From contig JAQFVV010006197.1 of the NCBI GenBank assembly GCA_028023455.1, positions 19,897,254-19,961,253 of the forward strand: a DNA stretch of 64,000 nt. Direction: 5' to 3'. Both the position numbers and the translations under genes were made by a program. This document shows positions 10,994 to 24,355 of the stretch, piece by piece. Each line of letters opens with the position of its first letter. Position 1 is the stretch's first letter. The DNA is from Epiperipatus broadwayi. Lineage: Eukaryota; Onychophora; Udeonychophora; Euonychophora; Peripatidae. The notes beneath the pieces are model-generated. The model saw nothing but the letters and a program-made list of their open reading frames with translations. It searched no databases and was not told the DNA's origin.

Positions 10994-12369
10994 TATATTA
11001 TTAAAAGTAAAAAATAGAAATGAGATTGTATCCATGTAAACAGAGAAATCTTTTAGCTTTTCATATTGCCAAAAAATTATCAATTACCCTGAGACTAAAC
11101 AAATTTTCTCCTTTACCAATAATAGCTGTTTTATTGGAGATTGTTGGTCGTGTATGAAATTCATATATTTACACAGATCAAACATCATTTATTTAAAAGT
11201 ATGATGAGGTAGTAATTTCTTCATTATCAACACTGTTTATCATTGCACATTCTTAAAAGATATCTATCTGGATGTACAAAACATGGATCCACCACATAAG
11301 GTAATATTCCATAAAAGTCAATATCTCTGATTCAAACATTAAGATGCATGAACCTTGACATAAGGCCAAATTAAGCTTGTAGTTAATCTCAAGTAATTCA
11401 TACTATCAAACAAATTTATAATTCATACTATCAAACAAATTTATAAATCCTCTATGACCAAATAACAATAGAATTACTAGTGAGTATAATAAATATAATT
11501 AAAAAAAGAGATGTTCTCTTGCGCAGCTAATGATGAGGATATAATGAAGACAACAGGATTAGATCATATGCATTACTATTGAATGAGAATTAACATTCTC
11601 ACAATTGATTACTAACTACAAAACTAAATACATTTATTGCTTGTCCCTTACACTAAATGGCATAATTGGAATGGGATAAACCGAGTTTGTTTTTTAAACA
11701 CATCCACATTTTTACTAGACGATAATATTACACAAACTTTTCTTCTTAATATTAGTTTTCTTCTGTCTCTTTACATCAAAAAAAAAAAAAAAACCTTCTT
11801 TCTTTATAGATTTTAGCTCTTCAGAAATACTTCAATAGAGCAACAATAATCTAGTTTAATATATAGAGCAACAATAATCTAGTTTAATATAATTATTTCA
11901 AAACCTTTTTTTTAAAAAAATAGCACTGCTTATTTAAAATTCTCCAAAAATTATTCTAACAAAGTATGTGTGATTTCAATCCATCTAACATTCGCAGATT
12001 ATTTCTTATTACTAGCTTAATAGTGAAAAAAAAAGTACCTTCTGGGGAAAAGATGAATTAAATTAAAAAAATCCCTGTATAGTATACCAAATTCAAAGCT
12101 TTTTACTGATGAAAGCTATAAGGTAAAAACTAATCTGAAAGTATGGATAGGAAAACACTAGTTGGGGACTGATTATGCATTATTATCTGGCATCTATTTA
12201 TTGTTCAAATTTGTTTTAGGTGCCTTGATTGGAGTAAAAAAAATGGAAATTTGTTATTAAAAAGTATTGTGGAAATTATAATCTTGCCAAAATGTTAATT
12301 TGCTTAGAAGAAAAAGGATAAATTTATATAGTTAAATAAGGAAAGAATTAGAAATTTAGGCTATGCTAG
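10994..12369. other. A+T-rich spacer with two short tandem duplications
   Basis: No gene is recognised. A 26-bp sequence (AATTCATACTATCAAAC...) is repeated near 11,395-11,447, and a 27-bp one (AGAGCAACAATAATCTAG...) near 11,836-11,890. Confidence 0.5.
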
Positions 12370-12770
12370 CATTTACCAAATAGGCACTGAATAAAACTCA
12401 ATCACTGTGAAATATATGAAGGAACTAAATAAAAATATAGGGTTTGTTAAGACATGCTTGACAGATTATACTTAATATGAGCTCTGGAGTTCAATCAATG
12501 CGTTGATTTTTCTGTAAATCATAATGCCCTGTATCAAAATTATATATCTAATAGAAACATCCAAAAGAGGCATTTACCCAACAGGCACTGAATAAAACTC
12601 AATCACTGAGAAATAAATGAAGGCACTAAATAAAAATCCAGAATTTGTTAAGACATGCTTGACAGATTCTACTTAATATGGGCTCTGGAGTTCAACCAAT
12701 GTGTGATTTTTCTGTAAATCATAATGCCCTGTATCAAAATTATATATCTAATAGAAACATCCAAAAGAGC
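12370..12770 (+). repeat. 201-bp tandem duplication
   Basis: Two copies start with CATTTACC at 12,370 and 12,571 and both end with CATCCAAAAGAG. They are about 90% alike by eye. No coding potential is visible. Confidence 0.9.
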
Positions 12771-13859
12771 CTGTTTTATTAGTGAGAAAGATTTTTTTTT
12801 ATCTATATAAGCTGCTGATAAAAATCTAATTCAAAATTAATAAAAAAAATTAATGATATTATTAAAGTAACGTTTAAGTTTGCTTATAGTGCTATAACTC
12901 CTCCATTATCACAACCCAGACCTAAGCATAAATGAAAAAGAAGGGGGTCTATTATTTTTTTAGACAGCTGAAACATTATTAAGCATATTTTTAGAAGTTC
13001 TATTTTCCAATGCAGTTGACTGGCAACTAAATATTAACTACTAATTAATAAAAGTTACAAGTCTCAAGACAATTTGTCTCAATGAGCGCGGATGCTTTAA
13101 AAAAAACTACCACCAGTCTTGAATACTGCATTTTCAATTCTTTTTAATCAATGCAGCTATATTATTACTCCACCATATTAAAACGTCAACACAAAATCTT
13201 AGATCAGTTTATCTCACAATGGATGCATTTTGTGAACAACCCTCATTTATCAGGTGACCTAAAGTCATTAAAGATTTGAATCTCCATGATTATTCCTCCT
13301 TTACTCCAATCTTTTGCAAGATAGAAATTAGTTTCTATCCACACCTAGAATCTTATAGAATAATAAATAATTGATGCATTGTAGAGGTATATTCAAATGT
13401 TTACCAATGCATGTCTCAAATTCCATCAATACCGCAACTATGCACTAATCCAAAAACTCAGACTATTTTCTCACAATAAATACATTCTATAAACAATGAT
13501 CATGCATCAAGTGAAATGGAGATTTTTGACATCTGGATTTCCATTTTCATTTTGAAAATTCAAGATGTCTCCATTACACCAATCTCTTGCAAGTTACAGA
13601 TAGATTTCTATCCATTTCTATCACCTTGTGGAATGACGAATACCCATTGTTCTATAGAGAGATTTTGTTTTGAATTTTAGAAGAGCATGTACCTCAAACT
13701 TCTATTCAAAATCATGTTGTTAATATATATATATATATATTGAAACGATAACTTTCCAAGCCCCTATCATTTCACCATCAAACCTAATGACACTCTCATC
13801 TGTGCTAAGTTCGAACCTATTTAAATGTTAATAAATCTAAAATTCTCTCATGTCTGTAT
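12771..13859. other. A+T-rich spacer with a diverged direct duplication
   Basis: Sequences around 13,285-13,430 and 13,565-13,715 are similar (shared TTGCAAG...TTTCTATCCA). A short (TA)n lies at about 13,726-13,741. No gene is seen. Confidence 0.4.
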
Positions 13860-16800
13860 AAACAGTATTATATATTTGCGTGCGAACCAACGCTATAATT
13901 AGATAGGATTAGTAAAATTATAGCATACTAAAGTTATTTAATATTTCTAAAAATGTTTATTATATTATTTAAGTTAAGAGTAAATTATTAATTTTGTCGT
14001 TTAATATTGTAATTTCGTATGTGGATATATAATCTGTGCTATATAGAAGAAAGACATGATTTTAAATATGTAGAAGCCGTCATCTAAAAATACTATTAAA
14101 TGTTTCTTTAAAAATTGTTAAAAGATTTCTTGTTTTAAATATATTTCAGGGAAAAGTTTCTCGAAAATATATTTAAAAGCTATATCAAAATATGTTTGTA
14201 AATTATTTTAATAAATATGTTAAAAACGTTTTCGTTTTAAAAAAATGTTAAAAGGTTGTTTTTAAATAGAAAGAGTTTCTATTATATGTAAGATTAAAAG
14301 CTAGTCAAGTAATTAAAAAGATTTTTGATTGTAAACAAGTGTCATTAATGACCACACCTGGAATTCGTAAAAAGTAAAACTAGTTCAAAATTTATTAATT
14401 AAAATCTCTTTAGATAAGATTTAAGTTATTTTAAAATCTAAATTGGACAATTGTTTGCAACGAAAAATCTTAATTATAATAATAGCTTATGGAATGTTTC
14501 TAACATAAATTATCTAAGATCTGGATTATAAATTGAAAAATATTTAATTAAATTCCTGAGTTTAGTGAGTCTTGAGGTGGGAGATTCCGATAAGGAAAAC
14601 ATATAAATACTCTGTATTTTTTAACAAGAGATAGACAGCCATATTGTTAGTGAGAATTGCAGCCAGTCTTCACAATTGTTAATGTTTAATATGTCCGGCT
14701 AAAAGCAGGCATCTTGTTGCTGTTACTCCACGGGAGAACGGGGTTTCTCTCGTCGAAATGCCTAAACCACCATCATGCCGATAGAAGAGATGAGCCTAAC
14801 ATAATGGGAAAGATGATGCCGCCCAGTCAAACTAAACCAAACCTACAGCAAGAATTTGCAGTCCAGATAAAATACCGGTACCGTTTTATTTTTCAAACCG
14901 CAGAGCTCTGTGTAATTCTGTGTAAATGTAAATAATATCTATATAAGTTAGCTAACTTTCTTTTTAAAATAATTATCAAACTAATATGAAACCAAAACTT
15001 AAATCCATTTAATTAATATTGTAATATGTCACTTGCTATCAAACTTTAATGTGTTAAAGTTCAAATAATCTGACTTATTTATATTTTCCATTCACTTCAA
15101 AGTAAATTATTTAGTTTAAAGTTATATCACTGCGGTTGTGTCTATATTTCTTTGCTTATTGTATTTTAAATGCTTATTATATTTCATATGCCAATATTTC
15201 GAAACAGTGAACACTTAATTTCATGTATATTTTAAGAAGATATTATTTGAAAATCTTCGTGTAATTTATTTATAGCATCAACTTTCTGCGCTGTGTCGAA
15301 ATCCTATTTTTTTTTATTATTTAAATGATTTAATATGCGAAATGTGGCTCTTTTGATCAACCAGTTAAAAACTTAACCTTATAGTTTTATTTAGAATTAA
15401 ATTTAGCCTTGATCATATAAGTATATTTGACATTTAAATTCTTAAGTCCATAGAAATATACTTTTCCTCCTTAAATATTTATTATCTATAAGTAACTTAA
15501 TAGATCGAACATGTCAAAGTACAGATGTAATAATATTCCCTTTAGTAGCATAGACATTTATTATCAGGCTACGCAAGAGTTGGTCCCAATTTGATAGAGC
15601 TAATATGCTATTAACTCGTATTTCATAGTATGAAAAATACTATTCTTTGCTTGGCGGATGTGATAGTATTTTATAAAATTATTCTCGCTTTGCTGCTATA
15701 CGTATCTCAAGATGGAGCCACGGCATTGCCAGCACATCTTCTTTTATAGGGTAGAGCAGTAGCGAAGCCTGAGCCAAGGCCAGGTTAGCACGTAAGTCCC
15801 CCGCCATTCCTGAACACAATGTTCCTTTTCACGCAGCATTGCGATCGGTTACAGGGTACCAGCGTTTGTCACAAGAACCCTGAAGTTATTTCATCCATCC
15901 ACAGAGCGACTTTTCCTATTATCGTTTACCTGTGCCATAGCACATTGGTAAAATCTTATTTCAGCCAACTCTCCCACCTTAACATAACGCTTTCAGCATT
16001 CTGAAAAATTTCTCTCGAAAGCCATGTTCGATCGATCATTACTTGAGCTGGTTTATGCGCTCGTTATTAAATTATAGTGTATATTTTAGTAAATGAATTC
16101 ATGATCAAAGTTTAATATAATTATTTATATACCAGCCACAAATGTAATAGGATTTGGCTTATCGAGATTTATAGACATAACGTAGTGATTAATTATGTAT
16201 CAATTGTAAACAATTCATAAGATGGGCATATGTTAAACCCCTCTATGAAATTTAATGATTACTTATGTAAAGTGATTTTGAATTGTATATAAAAAGAGAA
16301 TGTGTTCTCTTATCCACCCAATGTTTGTACATTCGACGCTGAAATGTGTAAAACTTATCAATTTCATGCCAATTGTAAATAAATATATAATTAATTTAAT
16401 GTATTTCGTTCTCTGTTTCGTTATTGATCTAATTCAATCCAATTCTAATTATTATTTATAGCCTATATATGTGAAAACTATGCATTAAGTTAAATTAAAA
16501 TTAGTGATATTTTAGTCAATTAAGAACCTCTCTTTTAATTATCAGAGTCTCATTGCTTCTCCATGACCTATGTCGGCCGTGTGGAAAGAGGTATACTACG
16601 TGTAATTTCAAGGTGGTCATTCGTAGGGTCTTGAGTCTTGGAATCCTGGCTTACGAGTTGAAGTGTGGTCGGACTCGGGATGTCACAGTCCTAGTCTGGT
16701 CAGCTTCGGTCTCTTTTGCTTGGATTCTGAATTCTGTTACGCGAATGTACAAACTTGACTGTTACAATATATATAAATGTAATAGTACAATACCCGTTAT

Positions 16801-16860
16801 AGAAAATATTATATATAAAAACATGTTTATATATATATAAGAGAGCTATCAATAAATTCA
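13860..16860 (+). other. CpG-richer block with LTR- or promoter-like signals, unidentified
   Basis: This 3-kb stretch has more CG dinucleotides and a higher G+C content than its surroundings, suggesting younger DNA or unmethylated sequence. Two TATA-type boxes are visible: ATATAAATACTCTG near 14,604 and TATATAAAAAGAG near 16,288. The second is followed within about 90 bp by AATAAATATATAA, the spacing seen in retroviral-type LTRs (TATA, then a polyadenylation signal). Short ORFs (14,714-14,935; 15,819-16,004; 16,553-16,840) show no known domain. No matching second LTR or primer-binding site was found. It could be a solo LTR plus internal remnant, or a host promoter with a 5' exon. Confidence 0.35.
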
Positions 16861-17679
16861 GAAACTTTAGCTCTTGAACCTGCCACTTTATTATTGCACT
16901 AAACTACACTGGCAATGAGGGTAATGCCACTCACATATACGTATTATCCTATGGTTTACTTTTAGCTTTTTTTGAAAGGAACCATTTCTTTTATTTGATT
17001 TTTCCTTTTATTATATAAAAATAATACTTCTCAGTTTTTGTCAGTATGAATTACATTCTTTATTAATTTATAATTTTTTAAAAAATCCAATCTTTATTCA
17101 AATCACAATCATTCTTTTATATTTTATAACAACGTCCAACAATGTCAATATAATTAAAAGATATGCTTCTGGCATTTTTATGCTCTAAAAAGTTTCGTGA
17201 TATATTAATATATGAATATTCATCAGTCTTTTACGATCAATAAATCAGCAAAAGAAGTTTTTTAAATATTACTTTTATGTAATAAAACATCACTTATTTT
17301 CCAATAAAGTGACACAAACTCAATTTTCTAAACAATTACTTCACTTTTTAATTACTTTAGCAAACCAGAAACTAATTAGAATGTTTAAACAAAAATAAAA
17401 TTCTTAATGGAGCTGCAATTCATTATTAGGTAATATTTAATTCTATTATTTCCAGTTTCAATAATGAATAATCTTTTGCTTTAATATATATATATATAAG
17501 TATTTACATGTATCACACATGCACACAAAAATATAATAAATGATTAGTAAAAGTTATTAATATATTTCCAAAAAACTGATTTATATCGAAGTTGTAAAAC
17601 TGAAAATTTGAAACCTATCAACTATAATAATTTAATATATATATAACTGAACAAATAATGAAGACATGTATTTATAAAA
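16861..17679. other. A+T-rich spacer, nothing recognised
   Basis: Low-complexity A+T-rich sequence with short (TA)n tracts. No gene or repeat family is identified. Confidence 0.45.
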
Positions 17680-17810
17680 GATTGTGAACTGGGCTAACTG
17701 ATGAGTGCTGGTTTCTGCATGAAATGTGTGCCGTGGGGATCATTTGTCTTTTTAACACGTCTTTGATCATATGTTTCAGTAATGTATGATGGAATAGAAG
17801 TTTGATATAT
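17680..17810 (+). repeat. Diverged relic of the hammerhead-bearing repeat family
   Basis: Homology to the 29.7-34.6 kb family covers the hammerhead and the sequence after it. GTGGGGATCATTTGTC corresponds to the family's TTGGTGATCATTTATC, and the sequence then continues through a block like GGTCATGTGTATCAG. It is the most diverged copy and the only clear one between 10 kb and 29 kb. Confidence 0.55.
17686..17745 (+). ncRNA. Hammerhead-like core, relic with intact catalytic boxes
   Basis: CTGATGA at 17,698-17,704 and GAAA at 17,721-17,724 are separated by a hairpin in which GTGC (17,705-17,708) pairs with GCAT (17,717-17,720). These are the two catalytic boxes and stem II of a hammerhead. Stem III cannot be drawn convincingly and stem I is weak, so activity is doubtful. 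Homology to other copies shows that it is not a chance match. Confidence 0.45.
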
Positions 17811-18369
17811 ATTTACTGTACGAAATTAAGTTTAGGTATCTCTAAAAATAATGTGTATATAAAGTTTAATTGTAACATATACTATAGGAATTACTTGAAA
17901 AAGTATATGTTGCGAATTTATCTATAGTTTGAGAAAATATAAATAATAACACACTCTCTAGGTTGATATCACTTTCTAAATCAAAATATATTTAAAATTT
18001 CAAAGACTAGTACTTTCCAAAATCAAAATATGTTCTAAAAAAGTAAACTTTATTACAATCATATTCATTATAAAATCAATGTTTGTTTTTTTAGACATAT
18101 CTATTATGCATACTAAATTTCAACAGCTATGAAGCTCTAGAATTGCTAATTTGGATCTCAAAGATTGTTATAATATTGAGGCATGGAATTCAATTAAAGA
18201 GTATGTTATGATATAAGTAAATATATTCTTGGGTTCACTAAAAAAAAAATCATGACTGATATTTTGACAGCGATCTTATTATTAGTATTTTCATTAAAAG
18301 GAAATGTGATATTTTCTGCTTGGCAGAATAATAAATTAATTATGAAACTTCATAACAAATATAGAAAAA

Positions 18370-19960
18370 ATGAATGTAGAAATTCAACAACTAATAAGAA
18401 GGCTTAAAAGGATAGATGGATTAAAACAACACAGAAGATCAAGATATTTACTGACTGTGGACACTAGATCTTTTGTGATGCGCTGAAAGCAACATATGGA
18501 TTTAAAAATAACATCACAATCTTATTAAATTCAGCAATGACATTCTCTTTAATAATGAAAATAATATTTTGAAACATATAGAAGGGAGACTTTAATCAAC
18601 TTTTGAATAATGTTACAAGAATAACGAAGATGATTTTTAATAATATATCTATTCACTTAGATTTGGACAATCATATCAATTTGGTGAGGATACAACAGCT
18701 CTTTGCAATCCTAAAAATGGAAAAGTTGCAGCTAATGATGAAATACCTAAAGAAGTATTAAATTACATCAATAATATGTAAGCTTCAAAAACAGAATATT
18801 TTTAGGAATATTTAGCCCCATGAAGTTGTTATGCCTGATCTTGAAGATGCTTCTATAGTTCCAATGTTTTAAAAATAAAAGAATAGACAAAATTTGCAAT
18901 GATTATTATAAAATAATATTATTCTCTACTATAGCAAAGGTACATTCAAGGATTTCATTAAATAAATTGCTTCCAATTATCCATGGGTGTTACCAGAGAC
19001 TCAAATGGCTTTGACGAATCATGCAGCAATGTGGGAATGAAATGTTGTTACTAAACAAATGTAAAAAAAAGTATTGAAACAAAAAAGTAATTTATATATT
19101 GTTTCATTGATTGATTCAGTTATTAAAACAGGTTTACCACATTGTTTGAAATTAATTGAACATCCATCAAAATTTAGTCATATTATATAACTTCTACATA
19201 ATGGAATGAGATGAAAGTGTTATTACACTAAGTGGAAAATCTGATACAATTGAAATTAAAACTGGTGTTAATAGACATCTTAATGATAGAGAGATCAAGA
19301 TGAGATACATTTTGATTGGTGGAAATTTTAATTTACATGGACTAAAACAAGAACTTCATTTTATTGGATTTTCAATTTGTAGTATGCTGGCGATTGTGCT
19401 ATTTTTAGTAGTTTACTTAAGAACTTTGGTCTAATAACGTTCAAAAAATTGAAATTTTTTATCAACTAATGACTAAAAAAAAATATTCAGCAACTTTTAG
19501 TTTAGGTGGTTATCAGTATGTGAATGGAACCCAATTTAAAGATCTTAGTAGTTTTTTAAATAAAAAATAGCACTTAGATATTGAAATACAATCCAGACTT
19601 CAATGTGCTTCTGTTGCTTTTGATATAAAAGATAGAGTATTTCATCACAGAGAAATAACTAATGTATCTAAGCTAGCTGTACATAGAAATTTCATTTTAT
19701 CTAATTTATTATACTGAGTTGAAACTTGGGCACCATATCAATGCAAAGTAAAGACATTAGAAAAGTTTTCTTTTAAAATGTTTCATAAAATTTAAAAAAT
19801 ACAATGGCAAAATCATAAAATCAATTAATATGACCTTCAACTTGTTGGAATTAATATTATAAAATCTACTATTGTAAAATCACATCTTTACTGATTGACA
19901 AGTAAAACTAAAGCATCCTAAAATATTAAATAAACAGAAAAATAAATAAGTATGTTCTAT
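18370..19960 (+). mobile_element. Second LINE relic (endonuclease/reverse transcriptase type)
   Basis: Many frame changes are needed, but blocks of a widespread animal non-LTR reverse transcriptase appear in order. FCDALKATYGFKNN lies near 18,470-18,515. A KNK...YY-type block precedes the palm near 18,880. LIDSVIKTGLPHC near 19,108-19,150 matches the AFDSVN...GCP region. Near 19,720 the residues VETWAPYQ match the conserved AETW block after the palm. The element's endonuclease was not found upstream, so it is probably 5'-truncated. It is ancient and inactive. It differs from the 4.4-10 kb LINE in all shared blocks. Confidence 0.6.
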
Positions 19961-20330
19961 ATGCAAACAAATTTGTGCTTTATAGATTGGTTTGTGTAGT
20001 CATTGTAAAACTCATTTCTAGAGTTTTTTTCCTTCTATTCTTTTAAATAGAATGGCTAAACTCATTTAGAAATAACAGATATATATATATATTGTAACTT
20101 TATATTTGGTTAAGTCAGAATTAAGTATTTAATAATATATTAAAATTGTTAAAATCAAATAAAGATAACTCTTTGCTAAATAAACTACTATTTTTAAACT
20201 ATATAAAATCTTTGTTATGCACTCTAAGTTATATTGATAGAATATCTGTGTTAAAATGTATTTGAATAATAATTACTAAATATCAATTAATTGATTTAAT
20301 AACTGTTTAAAGTTAGAATTTTGTAGGATA
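19961..20330. other. A+T-rich spacer, nothing recognised
   Basis: Contains a short (AT)n at about 20,080-20,092. No gene is seen. Confidence 0.4.
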
Positions 20331-20710
20331 ATGCTTAATTAAGAAAGTTACATCTAACATCAGAGAAGCCTTAAATATCCAGAATGCCATCAAGACAGGA
20401 ATTTTTTCTCTTATCAGATTCTCTGTCTTCCTTACCTTTGCAGTCTGGTTGACCAGATGCGAATGTGTATTAGGTCATTCAGGCTCTTCAGTCACAGAGA
20501 CCTTTATAGGTCTTGTCAAGAGCATAAGTGCCAGGGACCGGCTGCTTGCACCAGAATGGGTATATAAAGAGACTTGGTCCAGGATTGATCTACCAAGCGT
20601 TTGATCTTATGAACTTTTGCAATCAGTTATGCAGTATACCATGTATGAAAACAGCATCATGAAACTATGTAAACTTTGTTAATAATTTTTTTTTTTTTTT
20701 TTTTAAAAAA
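20331..20710 (+). other. G+C-elevated patch with a TATA box and a T-run
   Basis: About 300 bp of more balanced composition (20,340-20,660) contains TATATAAAGAG near 20,561, followed by a long T-run and an A-run at about 20,686-20,713. This could be a small promoter or a retroposon fragment. No RNA gene or protein is recognised. Confidence 0.25.
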
Positions 20711-21473
20711 AAGCTTAATTAAGACTAGTTTAAAATAGACTATGTATTAAATCAATTGCAATAGATAAAGTTTTGTTTTTGCTATTTTTTTACATTTTAG
20801 TTATTAAACTGTGATAGATTTCATAATTCTTTTAATAACTTTCTAGTCCATCACATATACATATATGCAAATGTATGTGCAGGTGAGCATTTTTAAAGAG
20901 TTTAAAGTAGATTATTTTAAGTGCCAAATTATCTTTAAAAGTGTTAATTATTTTTAATAAAAAGTAATAAATTTCATAAATGGTATTTAATATTAGAATG
21001 ATTTTAATTATAGTTCTTTAAGAACTCTTAAAGAATTAAAGTAAAAAGATATCTGATTTAAATTAAATAAATGATTTTATTTAATAATTAAAACAAAGTT
21101 AATATTTTTACTTGGTTTTAATTACTGTCTAGACAGTAACTCAGGTTCAAATGTACTTTATGTGACCTGATTAATTAAAAGGTTAAAGTTGTGTTAATTT
21201 TAAAAACTCCACCCCAATATTAATTTGATTGCTTCCTAAATACCACATGATTAATTCTGCAATATTTTAGACAAGCACACACATTTAAAAAGAAAAACTG
21301 GAAAATAAATTATCCTTTTTATTTTTCAAATACTTTTAATTTCAACTTACTTTCAAATATTTTTGTTTAATTAAGTAATATGCTATTAGAAGCTTTTAAA
21401 GTCATTTAGGCTAAATACTCCAGCCTGTACACGCTCTTCTGCTCACAGACAATATCTTTCATTGAAAAATCAA

Positions 21474-21607
21474 CAAGCTTTATTGTTCTCCATGTGTCAT
21501 AGCATCGGCCGGGACGCGAACCCACAACCGTCTGCAACCAACTACTTGCTTGCATGGCAGCTGCGATACCTCTCGGCTAACAACGCAAGACTGCAAGCTT
21601 TATTGTT
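21474..21607 (-). mobile_element. tRNA-related SINE with 14-bp target-site duplication
   Basis: CAAGCTTTATTGTT occurs at 21,474-21,487 and 21,594-21,607, bracketing a 106-bp insertion. On the minus strand the insert has an A box, TAGCCGAGAGG, which fits the polymerase III consensus, and a B box, GGTTCGCGTCC. Together they form a degenerate tRNA fold ending near GGCCGATGCT. It then reads TGACACATG before the duplication. The same 3' motif follows the tRNA-Gly-like sequence at 61,847. The unusually short 3' region and absence of an A tail are noteworthy. SINEs are copied by LINE machinery. Confidence 0.85.
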
Positions 21608-23080
21608 ATAGAAGAATTTCTAAAACTTACTGGAAATGCTGCAATAAAGTGATAACCTGAAGAAGTGTAATGTATATTTTTACTGTTTCTATGATTTTTT
21701 TTTAGATAACACTAGTATTTATTTCAAAAAGCCAGTTCATTACCACTTCATTCTTTAAAACGTTTAAAGTTATATAAGCCAATTAAAAAAAATTAAGATT
21801 ACTGCTTTTATATTCTACTAAGTGCCTTATTTAAAGAAATCATTTATATGTGGACAGTTAAAATATTTATTTTAAAGCATTAATGATTAAAATATAACAA
21901 TTGTTATTACAAGAAATTATCTTGAAAATTATTATATTTTCAATTATTGAAATCAATGCAATAATGATTTATTTTAAAACTATCACAAATTTAAAGAATA
22001 AAATAAAATATGATCAGCTTAAAATTCTTTATTTAAATAAAATAAAGGAGAATGTTATTCATGCTGATATTTTCAATATCTTGGAAAAGACATTATACAT
22101 TTGTATTTCAATCCAATACAAATAAAATATTACTTCAGAATACTAGTAATTTATTTATTCATCTATTTTAAAATGTCTTATTCTGCAGAAAAGAAATAAC
22201 TTGAACTTGCTTCATGTGTTAATCCTGCTGAGCTATGGTTTCAATTTTTATTATTGAAGCATTTATTACCTGCTCATTGAAAAGTCTACCTGTATTATTT
22301 ATTCTACTTGCTGTTCCTCTTCATTTTAAATATTAAAATGCAAACAATATTGCAAAAAACTCCTGCACTGAGATATTTATTCATTTATTTGTCTCCTATA
22401 TTCAATAAACGATGCAATATTTTTTCTGTGTGGACAACGAAAGGGCCTCCTCAGTTTAAGAGATTTATTTTCATTTTATTTCATGGAATAACCTCAAAAT
22501 CTCAAGCTTATTTAAATAGGATAAAATAAGTGTAGTGTGTATTTATAAAATTGGTGTTTATTATTATTGTTTTTTTTTCATACTTATTATATATGTATTA
22601 CTAAGTTATTATCCGTATGCTGTATATTATTATGTAAGGTATATTTATAATAATATACACATTACAATGGGAATTGGTAAGGGTAAATTTCCAGGTAAAA
22701 CAAGTTTCAATTACAAATTATTAAGAGTTCTCAGTATTTATATTCAGTATTACTAAAGTGTATTAATGCGCACAGGGTAAAACAGCTTTTATATGTTTAG
22801 TATGTGGATGAATGTACTATTTTGAAGTCAGTGTGTGAGTTGACATAGCTCTTAAAAATTTTTAGTGTATGATATTGCCTCACAATTATATTGTATTGGT
22901 TTGCATATATTTAAGTTAAAATATGTGTGTTTTTGTGCATATGAAAGTGTGTGTAAGTTACATTTCCATATATTATTAATAATCTAGTCAATGTCCATTT
23001 ATTAATTGATATGCTACTTGTTGACAGGTATCAATTCTGGAAATTATGTGGATGGTTTCTGTTGCTTTGTATTTATTAAG
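21608..23080. other. A+T-rich spacer, nothing recognised
   Basis: ORFs at 21,901-22,125, 22,308-22,529 and 22,535-22,756 are Ile/Lys/Tyr-rich peptides with no recognisable domain and base composition like their surroundings. They are treated as chance ORFs. Confidence 0.4.
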
Positions 23081-23208
23081 CTTTTCGAGATCGAGATCGA
23101 GATCGAGAGAGAGAGAGAGAGAGAGAGGGGAGGAGGAGGGAAGGAGAGAGAGAGAGAGAGGGGAGGAGGAGGGAAGGAGAGAGAGGGTGGGAGGGGGAGA
23201 GAGAGACT
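23081..23208. repeat. Purine-rich microsatellite/minisatellite
   Basis: (GAGATC)n passes into (GA)n, then a duplicated GGGAGGAGGAGGGAAGG block. Overlapping ORFs in several frames (Arg/Glu/Gly-rich, or Ser/Leu/Pro-rich on the other strand) are by-products of the repeat. Confidence 0.95.
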
Positions 23209-24355
23209 GTGGCTTATTTGGCACTTCCAGATCATGTAACTTGGTGTCCATTTATTTATTACCATCCATTTTGCCTTTAGATTTATTTCTTAGTGTGTAT
23301 TTATTATGTGAAAACATTTAAGGCATGTATGTGTATAAAAATGCTTAGCTCTACTACAAGTTATTTTCAAATATAGTCATTCACTGTTATTACTGAGCTC
23401 TTTTTATTATTCTGTCCCTTATATACACCAATAAAGCTAACCTATATAAATTATTTTTGTGTAGTATCCAATGATGTTTGGAATATCATCAGAATTATAT
23501 TTATACATTCATTTTAAACATTGGTAGTATTGTAATTTAGTTATCATCCATTTAGTGGCATCTTTAAAGTCATATGATTGCTATTCTGTGTATGTAATAG
23601 CTGGTTGGTCTTTTAAACAGAACTTCTTGAATATAATGTAAATTTCATTACTGTGATTTTACATGAATTTATTCAAGGAATATATTTTAAGTTAGAAATG
23701 CTTATATCTGCAGTATTTTATTGCTTATTGTATAAATTTATTTTATTGTATTAAAGTATTGCCATATTATAAATAAATATTTTTTATTTATTAAATAAGT
23801 TTATGTTTTCATTGTCATCATTATATCAATTTTATCCAGAACATCCAATTAATAAAGTTATTAAACATTATTGTATATGAAAATACATTTCATAAATCAC
23901 ATTAAAAATTATTTATTCAATTTATTTATTTTCATTTATATCTGCATTATTTAAAATAGAATATTATGTTATTTTGTCTTTTTATAACAAGTGGGCTCAA
24001 TGATGTAGTGGGTAGCATAAAAGCACCCTTTCTGCTTGCTACATTATTTTACTTTGCTTGGTTTAAGATTATAAATTCAGATATTTTAATAAGATTTATA
24101 CAAGCTATATGAATATTTTTATTATAAAATAAGAACATGATAATGTTTTGAAAGTATTTTTTTATTGCTACCCAGAGGTTGTTTGAAGTATTCAGGTACT
24201 TGAATAATTTCTATTTTGTTTTCTCATTTATTTTAAAAATCAAATATAAAATTATAAAAGATAAGAAGATAAGAATATCTAGTGAAAAAGAACCTAAGTT
24301 ATTATTTCATTTAACGATGTTTAAATGTTAAATAAAGTAATTATTTCTTGTATAA
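23209..24355. other. A+T-rich spacer, nothing recognised
   Basis: No coding, RNA or repeat signal stands out. Confidence 0.4.

Noticed and set aside
23006-23321. Four overlapping ORFs with Arg/Glu or Ser/Leu-rich repeats
   Set aside because: All are readings of a GA-rich microsatellite.
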